Shown here in pieces: positions 1 through 12,800 of a DNA stretch of 64,000 nucleotides (its first letter is position 1; each line of letters opens with the position of its first letter). The notes under the pieces were generated by a model that was given only the letters and a program-made list of their open reading frames with translations, searched no databases and had not been told where the DNA came from. The stretch comes from Paramacrobiotus metropolitanus (lineage: Eukaryota > Tardigrada > Eutardigrada > Parachela > Macrobiotidae). The stretch is from the NCBI RefSeq assembly GCF_019649055.1, contig NW_026570222.1, forward strand, positions 1,488,001-1,552,000, in the 5' to 3' direction. The translations under genes were made by a program, and so were the position numbers.

Positions 1-3000
1 CTAGGTTAATCGCGACCAAGTTTGGAAATATGAATTCGTGTAAATCGAAATATTTCTATGATACTGGCACGTGATTACTATTTTTAAGGGCAATTGCAAA
101 AGTGAAGGAAAAATATTTTTAGGATTTTTCACGCAGTTTCGACGATGTTGTAGTGGCCACATTAATTTCTCTCATATCTATGCTTACATAATACAGTTCC
201 ATATGTTTTCCAAACAAAACACCAAGACGATTAACAAGCTACAAACCGTGAGTTTCAGCTTACCATTAGTCGGTATTGGAGTACAGAAATACAGTATTAT
301 TATATTGCAACTTTATTCCCGCATCGTCAAAAAAATGGTTGGGAAGGTTTTACGCGTGTACTACAGTGTAGGACTTTCGAATAAGTATGTCAATTGTTGT
401 CTTGATTTAACTGTTAGAATTTCGGTGTGGATTTTTCATGAAATTATAAGTGAGTATGCACAAATGAAAATGCACACTGACCTTGCAGGTAGTAACTATG
501 ATTCTGGACCTTACTGCTGTGTTGAAAGTATTAGCACCGTACACTGTATGATCTCATTGATCTGTATCTACACTCTGCACAATAGTGTAGTTTTTTCTAT
601 GGCAGTAGCAAGGTATATAGTAGCGATAAACCTATATATCGTTATCCCATCTCATCTTGGTATAGTAATACTGTATTTGTACCATCCTGAATTGTGGAAA
701 AGCTGTACGCATATACGGAAACTGTTTTTGGACACTGGGCATTGTCTGTTATGTGTCAGTGAGTGTGCTTGCGTAAATTATTAAAGATTTACGTAGACAT
801 TTAATCACATTTTGATACAGATGCAGCTGTTCCCATATTGATTAAGAAATTATTATAACGATTTGACCAAGTTCCGACACACTGGGTTGGGCAACATGTG
901 ATATATTATAGTATTTTATCGTTTGACCTGATCTAGTCCAGTCAATTATATGGAGATATGATGACATAGAGTACTACGCCATCCAACTGAGTGAGATGGC
1001 AACCATGATTTATAAAAGGAAGATGTTATAAAGAAGTGCAGCAGTGAATCAGATTGGCTAGTCGGGAGAGCAGCCCGGGATTTGGTAGCAATTGGCCCGC
1101 ACTGTACTTTCTGTACTACAGCTGGATCTGTGCAGTGCTTAATCGGAAACAGCAATGAGAACGATTATTTTGAAAAGCCCCCTTTCATAATTTCGGTCCT
1201 TTTATTTACTTGTGGGTTGTTGCCAGTTGTACGCCGGCGATCGTGAGGGGCGATAGAGAGGGAGAGTATCCCCACGCTAGTGCGTGATTCCACCGATTAG
1301 TCTGTACTAACTGCCACACTGCAGTCGGCATCCCCGGCTTCTCCGGATTCCATTCTCCCGTTTAGCGCAAGTTGGCTGCTTTGTGTGACTTTGTACTCTT
1401 TTGCACCTACACTTGTTTCCCGAACAGCTCATAGTACACAGGCTCATACATCCCGGTCGGTGACTGAGCTCTAAGGGAGCATATATCGTCGCGCCGGTAG
1501 AGCAGCGATGATTCGCGTAATATTTGGTAACTGGATGTATGAAGAAGTTGCATGCCAGGACATGGTGCAGCGGGATGAAGATTAAGCCGGCTGGATATCC
1601 TAGATGTGGTTTCTAAAATGGGAATTTTTGCTATTGTGCACCATGTTTTGCCGAAACCGCATGCGACATCCATTTTCATTAGGCTTTCATGAGTTATTAG
1701 TTGCGGATTGATGTGCTGTGGCAGCTTATGAGCAAAACACTAAGCAGTCGCAGCGGGTTCTGATGTGGTCGATCCGATATGACACCATTGTGCTTTGTGT
1801 GACTGGAATATGTTAACATCAGAAATATTTTTGAATATTATTCTTCTCACACGTAAGTAAAAATGCCTCAGATCGTGTTTGTGTTAATTTTAATTGTAGG
1901 TGTAAATAATGTAATGCAGAATACCGGAGTATGAAAGTGCTCCTTTTAAAGCAAATCTGTACTTTAATTACGGAATTGCAGTTTCGATGTTTTTTTGTGC
2001 ATCTTAAGCAGTTGGCATGGTGCAAGCAGTGCCGGATAGCTGTTTTGCAAACTTCCTTACTTGAATTTGGGGAGTGTGTATTACAAGTAGCGTAACAAAG
2101 AGGAATCAAAGTGGATTATAGCGTGCAGCTGGTTCAACTGGCTTTGGCGACAGCGACGTTTTTTGCCCATGATTAGGATAATTTGTACCATACACAATGT
2201 AATCCAAACATTGCTGCAACATACAGAATTGACATTTGTATTACGGGACTCTAAAATCTGTATTACGAACTCAAGATTTTGTTGTGCTCATGCACTGCGA
2301 TCTGGTAAATAATGGTGTTGCATCTCGCAATGTTATGGGTCACCGGAAGTAGCATGCCGCTTACTTGATGAAACTTTATATTGAATCTGTTAGCTCTTTC
2401 GGGAGAGACTGCCAACTGTATTTACTACTTTTTTGTCGAAGATCGACTGCCAGTCGCTTTACTGATAGTGCACTCATTGTATTTAGCAGCGGCGGCTGAA
2501 CACTTGCATCCAGTTAGCCGGTTATTCTCCAAACGGTTGTGAGCTTTGTCGGATAATACTGCGATAATTAAATTAATTTAATGTCTCTGAAGACTGCGGC
2601 CGTGTCATTTTCCAAGAGCTACTCATAGTGATCGATGTGCTCATGAAATGCGTTTGTATTGTACACTGATACGATGACCGATGCACAGACGACCACATTA
2701 TCCAAAGTAGGTTTCCATGTCGCTGATTTGTAACTGTTCCCCGGTATTCGCTCTGGGATATATGTGTTGTGGAGGATATGTAAGCACGTTGTGAAGTATG
2801 ATTGTCGTGATACTCTTTTAACGGATAAAATTGATGAACCTTGATTATATCTGAAACGTACTTGAAGCTTAATATTAAATATCGGTGAAGGAGCGATTCT
2901 TGAACGATAATATCAGAAGATATAGTGCGTTCAAGGAGATGAATACAAAATTTGACTATGAATGCCGTGTATTCAAAGTGGGTTCGTAAAATCACCCTGA

Positions 3001-3855
3001 AAAAGTGCGTGCGACTTTTGTGTACCAAAGAATAGTAATTTCTCGAAGCTTACAGTGTCGCAGAAATTATCGTTTGAATTTTACTAAAACTGTAACTTCT
3101 GTGTAGTGGTCTGAACGGTGGTTTCATCAGTATTTGGGACAGTATACCACAGCAAACCCCAATCAACGCAATTATACAAAGAGAAATCAGGCGTTCATCT
3201 TCAGCTTCCGTAGGCACATATTGCATTTTACAGGCAGTTCGAACATAAATCAAAGTGGGACTGGTGGTACGGGGCCTGGGTTTTACAACGCGTACCAGTA
3301 TGTCAAATATCTTTCCCGTAAGTGCACTTATCACATTCCATTACATCCGCTTAGTAGGCGAATTAAGAGCAGTGGTCAGTGCCAGGCCTAGCCAGGACGG
3401 TTGGCATCCAAATGGATGTGGTGCCACCTAATTGTGTCCGATTAGATTAGGGTTTTAGAGCGACCACACTGCGCGTCGGCTTCGCTTAACATATATCCGG
3501 TAGGAAAATTTACCAAAAATTAACTCGATACATTTACGAAAGCGACTAGCGAAGCCGCTGCGATGCCGGCGTTGAGGAGAAAGACTTTTTAGCTTGCGAA
3601 ATTAATGCAGAAGTTGGCACAATGACGAATCGATAAACTGGACTTAAAGTGTGTAGATCTGGGATATCTCATCAATATTTTATTACATTTATGTTGTAAA
3701 ATTGTGCGTGATCGATATAGTTGTGCCTGTGTTATGATCCGAGAAAAATGAGACACAGTGGCTTAAAAAGCAGAGTATTGTGAAAGCCTAATGCATTGGT
3801 TTGGTCTTTGACCAGTAAATTGGAACTGATATGAAATGCTGTGTGTGTTGTATAG
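1..3855. other. Upstream or intronic region of the LAR gene, no supported gene
   Basis: I see no exon here that can be joined with confidence to the Ig-encoding exon at 3856. That exon starts with two bases completing a codon, so at least one upstream coding exon carrying the signal peptide must exist, either in this stretch or before the window. The longest open frame is 71-784 (+), 237 codons from a GTG, with its first ATG at 203. It is rich in Ile, Tyr, Cys and His and resembles no family I know, so I do not call it a gene. Confidence 0.5.
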
Positions 3856-6800
3856 ATGCTCCACAAATTCTCAATCCTCCCGTTGATACCACGGCCATCC
3901 ATGGCAGAGCTGTCAGTTTCATTTGTCGTGCATCGGGTAATCCAAAGCCGCGTATTATCTGGCAGAAAAATGGTAAACGAGCCGCTTCTTCACGGATCCT
4001 TATCAAAGATGTGCCGGGCGGAAGTGCCAGCGTTTTACGGATTGATCCTGTTAGACAAAACCGCGATGACGCAGTGTATACGTGCCTAGCTGAGAACGGC
4101 ATCGGCACACCGGTTACCGCCAGTGCTAAGCTAACCGTGTTGAAAGGTGTGTACAAGGAGGAAAACTTTATCTGGAATGCGAAAATTGCGTCTGATTAAT
4201 ATGATAAATTAAATATCGGTGATTTGTGATAATAACAATCAAATAAAACCCGCCATGCAGTAGTTGCGATGCAGTTCAGCGTTTGCCAGTAGAAACGCTT
4301 GTTACCTTAATTGTGATGCATGCATTTCGCTTTTCGATATTCACGAAGGTAAAAGGTATGCATCTGGATTTTGAATCATAATCGGTACTCTTAGCCGCAT
4401 AGCACTCCGCGAAGAGAGAAAGGGAGAAAATCTCTTCCGTTGGCTGGCTTTGGATACTTTACTCGAGAATGGATGATTAATTTCGCATGGCCTGATTTTT
4501 CTCTTTTACTGTGCTATGTGCAGATGATGAGGCGCCGGCGGGCTTTCCAAAAATCATCCATCATCCACAGCTTAAGTCAGTGGAGAAAGGTGGCAATGCT
4601 GTGATGTTCTGTCAAGTCGATGGGAATCCGCCACCGGAAGTAATATGGTTAAAAGACAACATTCCTCTCGAGCTGGATAGTAGCCGCTACACCCTGCTAG
4701 ATCAAGGTTCGTCTCCCTTGATTTGTATTGATTCTGCTGCCTGTATGTTTGGTCAATAAGCTCCTGAGTCTATTTTTTCTGTGTTGTTTCTAGGTTCTTT
4801 GCAAATCCGCCAAACAGTGGAGCAGGATGAGGGCGATTATGAATGTCTGGCCAAGAATGTCCACGGTACACTCCAGTCTAACAGCGCCAAGTTGTACGTT
4901 AAGGGTAAGAGTACTCTACACATTTGTTGTAATATATTGGATTTACTGTTTGAGTCCTGTGTGAATGTATATTTTTTTACTGAGTTGTACCGGAAATTGC
5001 CAAGGAAATGCAGTATGTGTATGGTTTCTCTCCCTTCTAGTGCGCCGTGTCCCTCCATACTTTTCCATTCCATTTAGTCAACAGTACAGCGTCCCGTTGG
5101 GAAGTGATCTCAATGTGACTTGTGTGGCGGCTGGTGCGCCGGTCCCTTTCGTCAAGTGGCGTGAAGGTATGCCAATCAATACTGTAATTGCTTTTTGTAC
5201 TTGGTGCAATTGACATGCCGAAATTTCTACGCATGCTTCGCAATGTGTACACAATGTACTGTAATTTACTGTATTTCAGTTCTTGTGATTGACGGAAAAT
5301 TTTGTTCGACTTTTCGAAATGCGTAATCGTTTAGGGTTTTTTCTGGCTACTGATGTGGATTTCAAGAGTTTTTACCATATTTTTTGATTTGATAGGCTTA
5401 AGGGATGTCGCTCCGGGAGCAGGCGAGCCACAAGCTATCGGCAAAGTTGTCTTGCAGCTGAAGAACATCCGAAAAAGCGGCAACTTCACCTGCGTTGCCA
5501 GTGCCGAGTCGAACATGCAGGATCCAGGCGCCATCGAAGCCAGCACGTGGATTAACGTGGACGGCGTGGCTGACCGGCCCCGAGCGGATGCCAGCAGTGC
5601 CGGTCTGCCGTTGCCGCCGCGCAATCTGAAAATCTCCGACGTCACCGGCAGCTCGGTTAATTTGTCCTGGTATCCGGGTGGGGATAATGAGCAGATTAAG
5701 TACTACGTGGTACAGTATAAGCCGCGGGATTCAGCGCAAGGCTACTCGGAAATCAGCGGCATCACCACGACCAGCCACACCGTCACCAATCTGAAGCCCT
5801 ACACACTGTACGAATTCCAAGTGGTGTGTGTCAATGACAAGGGCCGCGGACCGCCCAGTGATGTGGCTGAAATGACGACCCTGGAAGCTGAGCCAGGAAG
5901 TGCTCCGCGCAATGTGCGTGCCAGAGCGCCCAGCTCCACCAGTTTGTTTGTTGAGTGGGATCCGCCTATGTCACCCAATGGACAGATTGTGGTACGTGGC
6001 AGAAGCATGATTTCTAAGCTCAGTATTTTGCAGGGTATTTTTGAAAACTGTAATAAGAGAGCAGTTTTAACCATTTGAAATCTTTCTTTGGTATAAATTT
6101 GTCAGTGCCCTTGGTCATCTAGTAAAAAGGAGCTGAACATAATACTTCTACACAGTACGGACAATAATTACTGCAAGTTGTTGTGAATATGGTTGTCTGC
6201 AGCACCCGATACCGGTTAACCAAACATGCTTTGCTTGAGTGGCTGTGCTAAACGTATCGGCTTGTGGGATTTTTTAAATCCCTCAAGTGCCCGACAGGTT
6301 ACGCACGCCAGCACGCGTGAAAATTTTCAAATACAGAAATTTATAAAGGTCACAATTTATTGCCTTGACTTTTTATCGCTCTAGTTACGCTTGACGGTTG
6401 CAAAGACATGGTATATCCGATATCGTATTGAAACGCCCAGTGGGGTCCTGTAAATTGTCTTCTCATCAGGTTTATTTCGTAATGTAGCCTAAATTTTAGA
6501 CCACTGTTGTTTTTCATGCGATACGGCTAAAATGTTCGTGACTAATGAATGCCGTCGATTTCAGCCAAAGAAAACCGGCAAAAAGCAGGGAGAAATTTTC
6601 TAGGGAAATTGTGTGCGATTGTTGATGATTAGGAGTAACCGTTTTGTGAATGTTAGGAAACAATTTCTCCTAGATATCCGTGACCAATATTAACCCACTT
6701 TCGGCCGCTAGTTTGTTGACTGCACGCAAGCTTTACGCATGGTGTGGTGAAAAAGTCTTTATTGATTTTATTGTGTGCTTCGTTCCAGGGATATAAAGTG

Positions 6801-9800
6801 GCATATACGACTGATGCCCGTTTATCAGTTACCAGCTGGAGATTTGAGATGGTCGGGAATGAACTATCCACAACTTTATCCAATTTGCAGCCGCGTGCGA
6901 TGTACACTGGTACGTAACGGATAGGCTAATAAACCTCGATTGGGAGAAGGAAATCGTGGCCCAGCTGCTCTGGGTTTCCCTCTGTCGTACATTTTATCAA
7001 AGTTAACGTGATTAAATTCGTTTAACATTTTATTTTTTGAAAGATGGCTTACCCTAGGTTTTATTTGATAGCAGTACATTGCTTGCTAATGCTTGCCTTG
7101 TTTTTCCTATTGATAGTGCGTATTCAAGCGTACACATCGGGCGGTCCGGGACCTTTTTCCCGACCGATTCAAATTAAAACTCAGCATGGGATTCCCGGTC
7201 AGGTAACGGACGTGACCTTCCCGTCGGTTTCCACGGATTCCGTGCGTGTGAAATGGACTGCACCCGCCTCGACCGGCCACCCTATTACGTCGTACAAGAT
7301 TTACTACAATTCCAGCGATGGCGCACACGGCCACGAGACCGTTGAAGCATCCACCACCGACACTACTATAAGGATGTTACGCCCGAGTACGGAGTATTTT
7401 TTCTACATTACGGCATCCAGTTCCGCTGGGGAGAGCCCGGCATCCGATGCCCTCAAAGTGATGACCAAGCAGAGCCGACCCGTCGCTCCACCTCAGGCGC
7501 TGGCTGGTAAATATTTGGACAGTCGCCGCATCGAGATCACATGGCTGCCGCCCGAGCAGGACACTCCGCGGGGCCGGATTATTTCCTATAAAATCTTCTA
7601 CCAGCCCAGTGATCAGGAGCAGGGTGAACCGATGGTGGTTACTGCCGAAGGGGAATCACGCCGGTATATTCTACGGGATCTTTCGACGTGGACTGAGTAT
7701 AAAATCTGGATGGTGGCCAGTACAGCCGTGGGTGATGGGCCGCCCACGGAACCCATTATTGTTCGCACTGATGAGTCCGGTAAGAACGCCTTTCCTTCCC
7801 GTATATATAGGATAAAATACCCGTGTTTTATGAGAGTGCCCTGTGTGTGACACTTTATGGTTGTTTAATTTGCATGTTGTGTTTGCTGACTTTGTCAATT
7901 TAATGCTGCGAACTTATTGGCGAAAGGCATTTCCGGTAGTATAACATTTCTGTTTCCACCATTTACGTATATGACCCCGTTTAGTAATACTCTTTTCTTC
8001 GTGCTTTTTGCAATCTTGCGTAACTTTGCCAGGCGTGCCATCCAAAACCCGTAAGTAATGTGTGTGCTCCTTTATGTGTTATGTTATTTAAGCAAAAGCA
8101 AGTGGCGTCGTGCCTTTCCTTATAATTATCTTCTAATGTCTTTAAATTTGCTTGTTTTTTCTTGCTGTGTTGGTTAGCGTAGCCTTAAACTTTTGATTTC
8201 TGGGCAGTTCCGGAGCGGCCACGGAAAGTGGGCGTAACTGTGAAGAACGCCACCAGCATCGATGTGGAATGGCTGCCGCCGAGCCAGAAAGGTCAAAACG
8301 GGATTATTCGCGGCTATCTCATCTTTATTCAGCCGGTTGATGAGCGCGATGAACTGATTGATGACACGTATAAGTACAACATAATGGATGGAACGGCAAC
8401 GCATTACACTGTGACCAACCTTAAACCGGATACGAATTACAACGTCCAGGTAGGTTTTCGCATTATAGTTAATCCAAGATTGTGCGCTTGAGGCCTTGAG
8501 TTATATGTGCAGTTACCACTAGCAATCTTAGTACTGCAGGACTACCATTTCGACTTTGTTATTGATTTTCATCATTTTTACAGGTCGGCGCATATACGCG
8601 TTCAGGAGATGGAGAGCTGACTAAGCCGAAAAAAGTCAAAACACCTCCCGGATTGCCTCTCTCTCCCAAATTAGACGAGCCCAAATTATCGGAAGACCAG
8701 GGAAAAGTTCAAGTGAAACTGCACTGGAAGAAACCGGAACAAACGTACGGCGCGCTGAAGGGCTATTATGTGATGTACGGGAAGAAAGGCAGCCCAAAGG
8801 AGCAGTTCACGGTCAAGGAGATGCTCCCGGGGGATGAATTCATCAGTATCGAAGGATTAGGTAATTACTGTTTACTGCGATTTTGATTGGATGGTGGGAT
8901 TAAATGGGTTAATGTGCAGGTCGCGGTGTGCCTTATGAATTTCGAGTGGCTGCCTTCAACAATCTGGGCGTGGGCGTGGAAGCAATTAAGGAAGTGCAGA
9001 TGCCTGAAGGCGGTGAGTGGCGAAAATATTTAAATAAGAGGGACGATCAACCGCAAGAGCCGCAATGTTATTGCAGTCCCCACTGGACCGCCGCAGAATA
9101 TTTCCTATCGTTTCGATTCCCCTTCGGCGGTGCACATCACTTGGGATCCGCCAGTACCGGATATGCAGAACGGCCTGATCACCGGCTATACGGTGTACTT
9201 TGACGCCAATGGGACCATCGCTAAAACCAATGTTACGCAACCGTTTTTTGACTTTGATAAACTGGAACTGCGGAAGGAATACATATTTCGCATTTCCGCA
9301 TGGACAAAGAAGGGCGAAGGGAAAATCAGCCAGAATATCGTCATATCGACACCCGCGGAAGGTTCGTGTCGACAGTCAAGTGCTTTGCTTATGAAGAGAA
9401 AAATCGAATTGCCAAATGCAAAATACATGATTGAATAAAAGTTTTTTTATTATATTTGCTACTCCTTAGACCGAAATGCTCAGTGAATAACTTGCGTAGA
9501 TTTAATATTTAGACGAATATTGGTAAAACAGTTGTGGAACCATTTGGATCGATTAACAGCATTGAATATTGATCGAGCCAACTAGCTATTAAACTGCTTT
9601 GTCATTTAATTTAATACAGTACCGCCGCCTCCTGAAAATGTACGTGCCGCCGCTATTAACGACACTCACGCAGAAGTCCGATGGAATGCTATTCCGGACA
9701 CCCCCGCTATTAAAATTTACGGTTATAAAGTATGATACATTTGTGTGCGTTATTTTATTGTCGGAATTTTTATGCGAATTGATCCGGTTTGGTGCAGGTC

Positions 9801-12800
9801 TCATTCAGCTGCGTTAAGGAAGTTCGGCATCTCTGCACGCACGCGGGATCGGTTGATGTAGATCATGCTACGTCGGTCATCCTGCCAAATATGGAGACCG
9901 GCAGAAATTATACCGTCATTGTGGCGGGCAAGACCACTCGTAGTGTTGGGCAATCGTCCAAAAAAGTAGTTTTCCGAATGGCACCGGAAGAAGTTCCTAA
10001 AGACGTACATGTGGTCAACGTACTGAAAGATTCCATCACAATTCGATGGAAACCTCCGTTAGTCGTCATTCCTTCCAGGTGAACTTTTTTTAGTATACTC
10101 GTCTTTGTTAATTTTTTTTATTGTTGTGGTGTTATTATTTATATGTGAACTGGCGCTGTTGATAGTTCTTGACCAAGTGTTGCATGTGAAATACTTACCC
10201 TCGATGCTCGTGACCTTTAGCTCATAAAGTTTTTGAACCGAAACGTTTTGCCCTATATGTGTAACCCTTGCTTTTTCTTTTTCGTAATTATTATTATGAT
10301 TATTTGTAGATACATGATATCTTGGCGTGGCCGGAAAGTATTTTTGGACCAAGACGGCAGTACTCAGATTCGTCAGATGCCCAAAGGCTCCAATGAGACT
10401 GCTAACACGGAAATAACACTGAACAATCTGCGACCGCACACCACCTATTACATTGATTTAACTGCCATTCCCCTGGATGGCAGAGAGCCGCCTGCCGTGC
10501 GACTGGAAGTGAAAACAGCAATCGATGGTAATTACTATCCTGAGACGATAGTTTAATCATTGGGAAGAACTTAAGCCTGTCATTTATTCTGCCCACAGTG
10601 CCACCCATGCTGTTCCCGCCTAATTTTACCACTGTTACGAAGAAGGAAATGATTCGAATCCAGCTGAAGCGGGCAACGGAAGAATTCGGCCCGATTAAGC
10701 ATTATTTGGTAGTGGTTGTTCCCAGTCAGTTGGCGATCAAGCATCCGGATAATTACACTCTTGCTGAGGTATTCGTTTGATTACAGTAAATACTTGTAGT
10801 GGACACTGAATACATTTGTTCGGACACTTTATGTTTGTTCCTTGACAGTTAACGCGGCATGAATTGGCGAGTGGACAACAAACACATCGTACTGTAAAGC
10901 CATCCTTCCCATATATTGCTGCAAAGTTTAGTCGGGAAAATTTGCCGCACACGTTCGATGTTGGCGATGGGAACGTATATGAAACATATCTGAACCGGCA
11001 GATTGTCCCGGGCCAGCATTACAGGGTCTTTGTGCGGGCTTACGTGGACAGTCAGAACATCGTAAGTCCGCTGTGACATGTCATTGAGGATTTACGGAAA
11101 TGAAATCCATGAATTTGCTTTTCTACTATAATGCATGCCCTTGTAGTCTGAGCCACTGTACACCAGCAGCCCTTTTTCGGAGGACATCAGTACGGATAAA
11201 CGGGCAAAGCCGGAAATACCGGAAGCCACCCAGAAAGCTGCTCAGTTTCCATGGTGGATAATATTGGTTGCTGGATTTATCTTGGCTGTTATTATTGGTC
11301 TTATTATTTTATTCTTCGTGAAAAGGTACAACACACGTAGTTTGCTAATGCAAAATTTTAGGTTGGCGAGATTACCGATTAAACATTGATAGTCTTTCCA
11401 AAACAATTTTGTAACAACAAGATAAAAAAAATATCTTGATATCTATCCAAACGTACGAAAAGAGCTGTAAAATGAATATTGTCGTGGTTTAAGGAACAAG
11501 AAAACCAGAAAACCAATTCCGGAGCCGCACGTGAAGCCGCCCCAGCCCAGTCCCACATATGCCCAGAAGCCGACCACCAATGGCAATGGAGCCATCGGTA
11601 ACGGACACGGCGGTCATGCACTGCAAGTCAACACCAGCCCAGAAACAAAGGCTCTTCTCGGATCAACTTACCCAGAAGAGCCGGAACCGTCCCCCAACTC
11701 GACACTGCGGTTACGTGAAGTCGGGCGGGACAAGCGGGACTCCTATCCCAGTCCGCAACCCGGACGACATCCGGCCATTCCGATCGAAGATTTGGCCAAT
11801 TACATCAATAACCTCAAGGCCAATGATAATCTGAAATTTTCGCAAGAATACGAGGTATTGCTTACAGTAATCGTCGAATGTTTTTTTATGTAGCAACAAT
11901 ATTTGCAGTTATTATGCTGATATAAAGTACTATACAGTAGTGATAACTTTTATTCGACACCAGTCAGCTTACAGATCAGATGGGCTAGCACAGGTTTACA
12001 CTACTTAAAATGATCAGAATTTAAACATTGAAAAAACATCCAAAATCGTTAGTCCCATTAGTGATCTTGGGGCGTGCAGTCAGTGTACCCAAAACCGCAG
12101 CTGCATTTCCTCTGACTACTGCAAGGCTTAAGCGCTGCCTTAAAAAGGCCGTAGATCGTGGTTCTCCGGTAATTTCGCGGATCTTACGGCCGGCGAAACG
12201 GATGAGAAAAAAAAACTATACAGTAGTTGTAGTATTGTAACACGAATCGATAAATACTGTTCACTGAACCGCGCACCATGGAAGGTGCTAGCAAAAAGCT
12301 CAAGGTTTTATCAGAATTTGATTTGACAATTTCTTGTAGAGTGTGGAAACGAATCAGCAGTTCACCTGGGAAAACTCCAATCTGGAATACAATAAACCGA
12401 AAAATCGTTACGCCAACGTCGTGGCGTATGACCATTCGCGGGTCATTTTGAAGACGCTGGACGGTATTCCGGGCAGCGATTACATCAACGCCAATTTCTG
12501 TGATGGTTACCGGCATAAAAACATGTACATCGCCACTCAGGGTCCGCTTCCTGAAACCTTCGGGGATTTTTGGCGCATGGTCTGGGAGCAGAACTGCTTC
12601 ACCATCATCATGATGACGAAACTGGAAGAACGTGCTCGCATTAAATGTGATCAGTACTGGCCGTCCCGTGGTCACGAACAGTACGGCGTGATGCTGGTGA
12701 CCTTGGTGGATGTACAGGAAATGGCATTCTACTGCGTCCGCACGTTCCACCTGCAGCCCATGGGTCACATGGACCGGCGGGAAGTGCGGCAGTATCAGTT

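Noticed and set aside
3134-3391. Frame considered as the missing LAR first exon
   Set aside because: It has no hydrophobic signal peptide and no donor in phase with the exon at 3856.
12028-12240. 70-codon Lys/Arg-rich frame in the LAR intron before the D1 exon
   Set aside because: Including it would break the well-supported phase between the exons ending at 11854 and starting at 12340.
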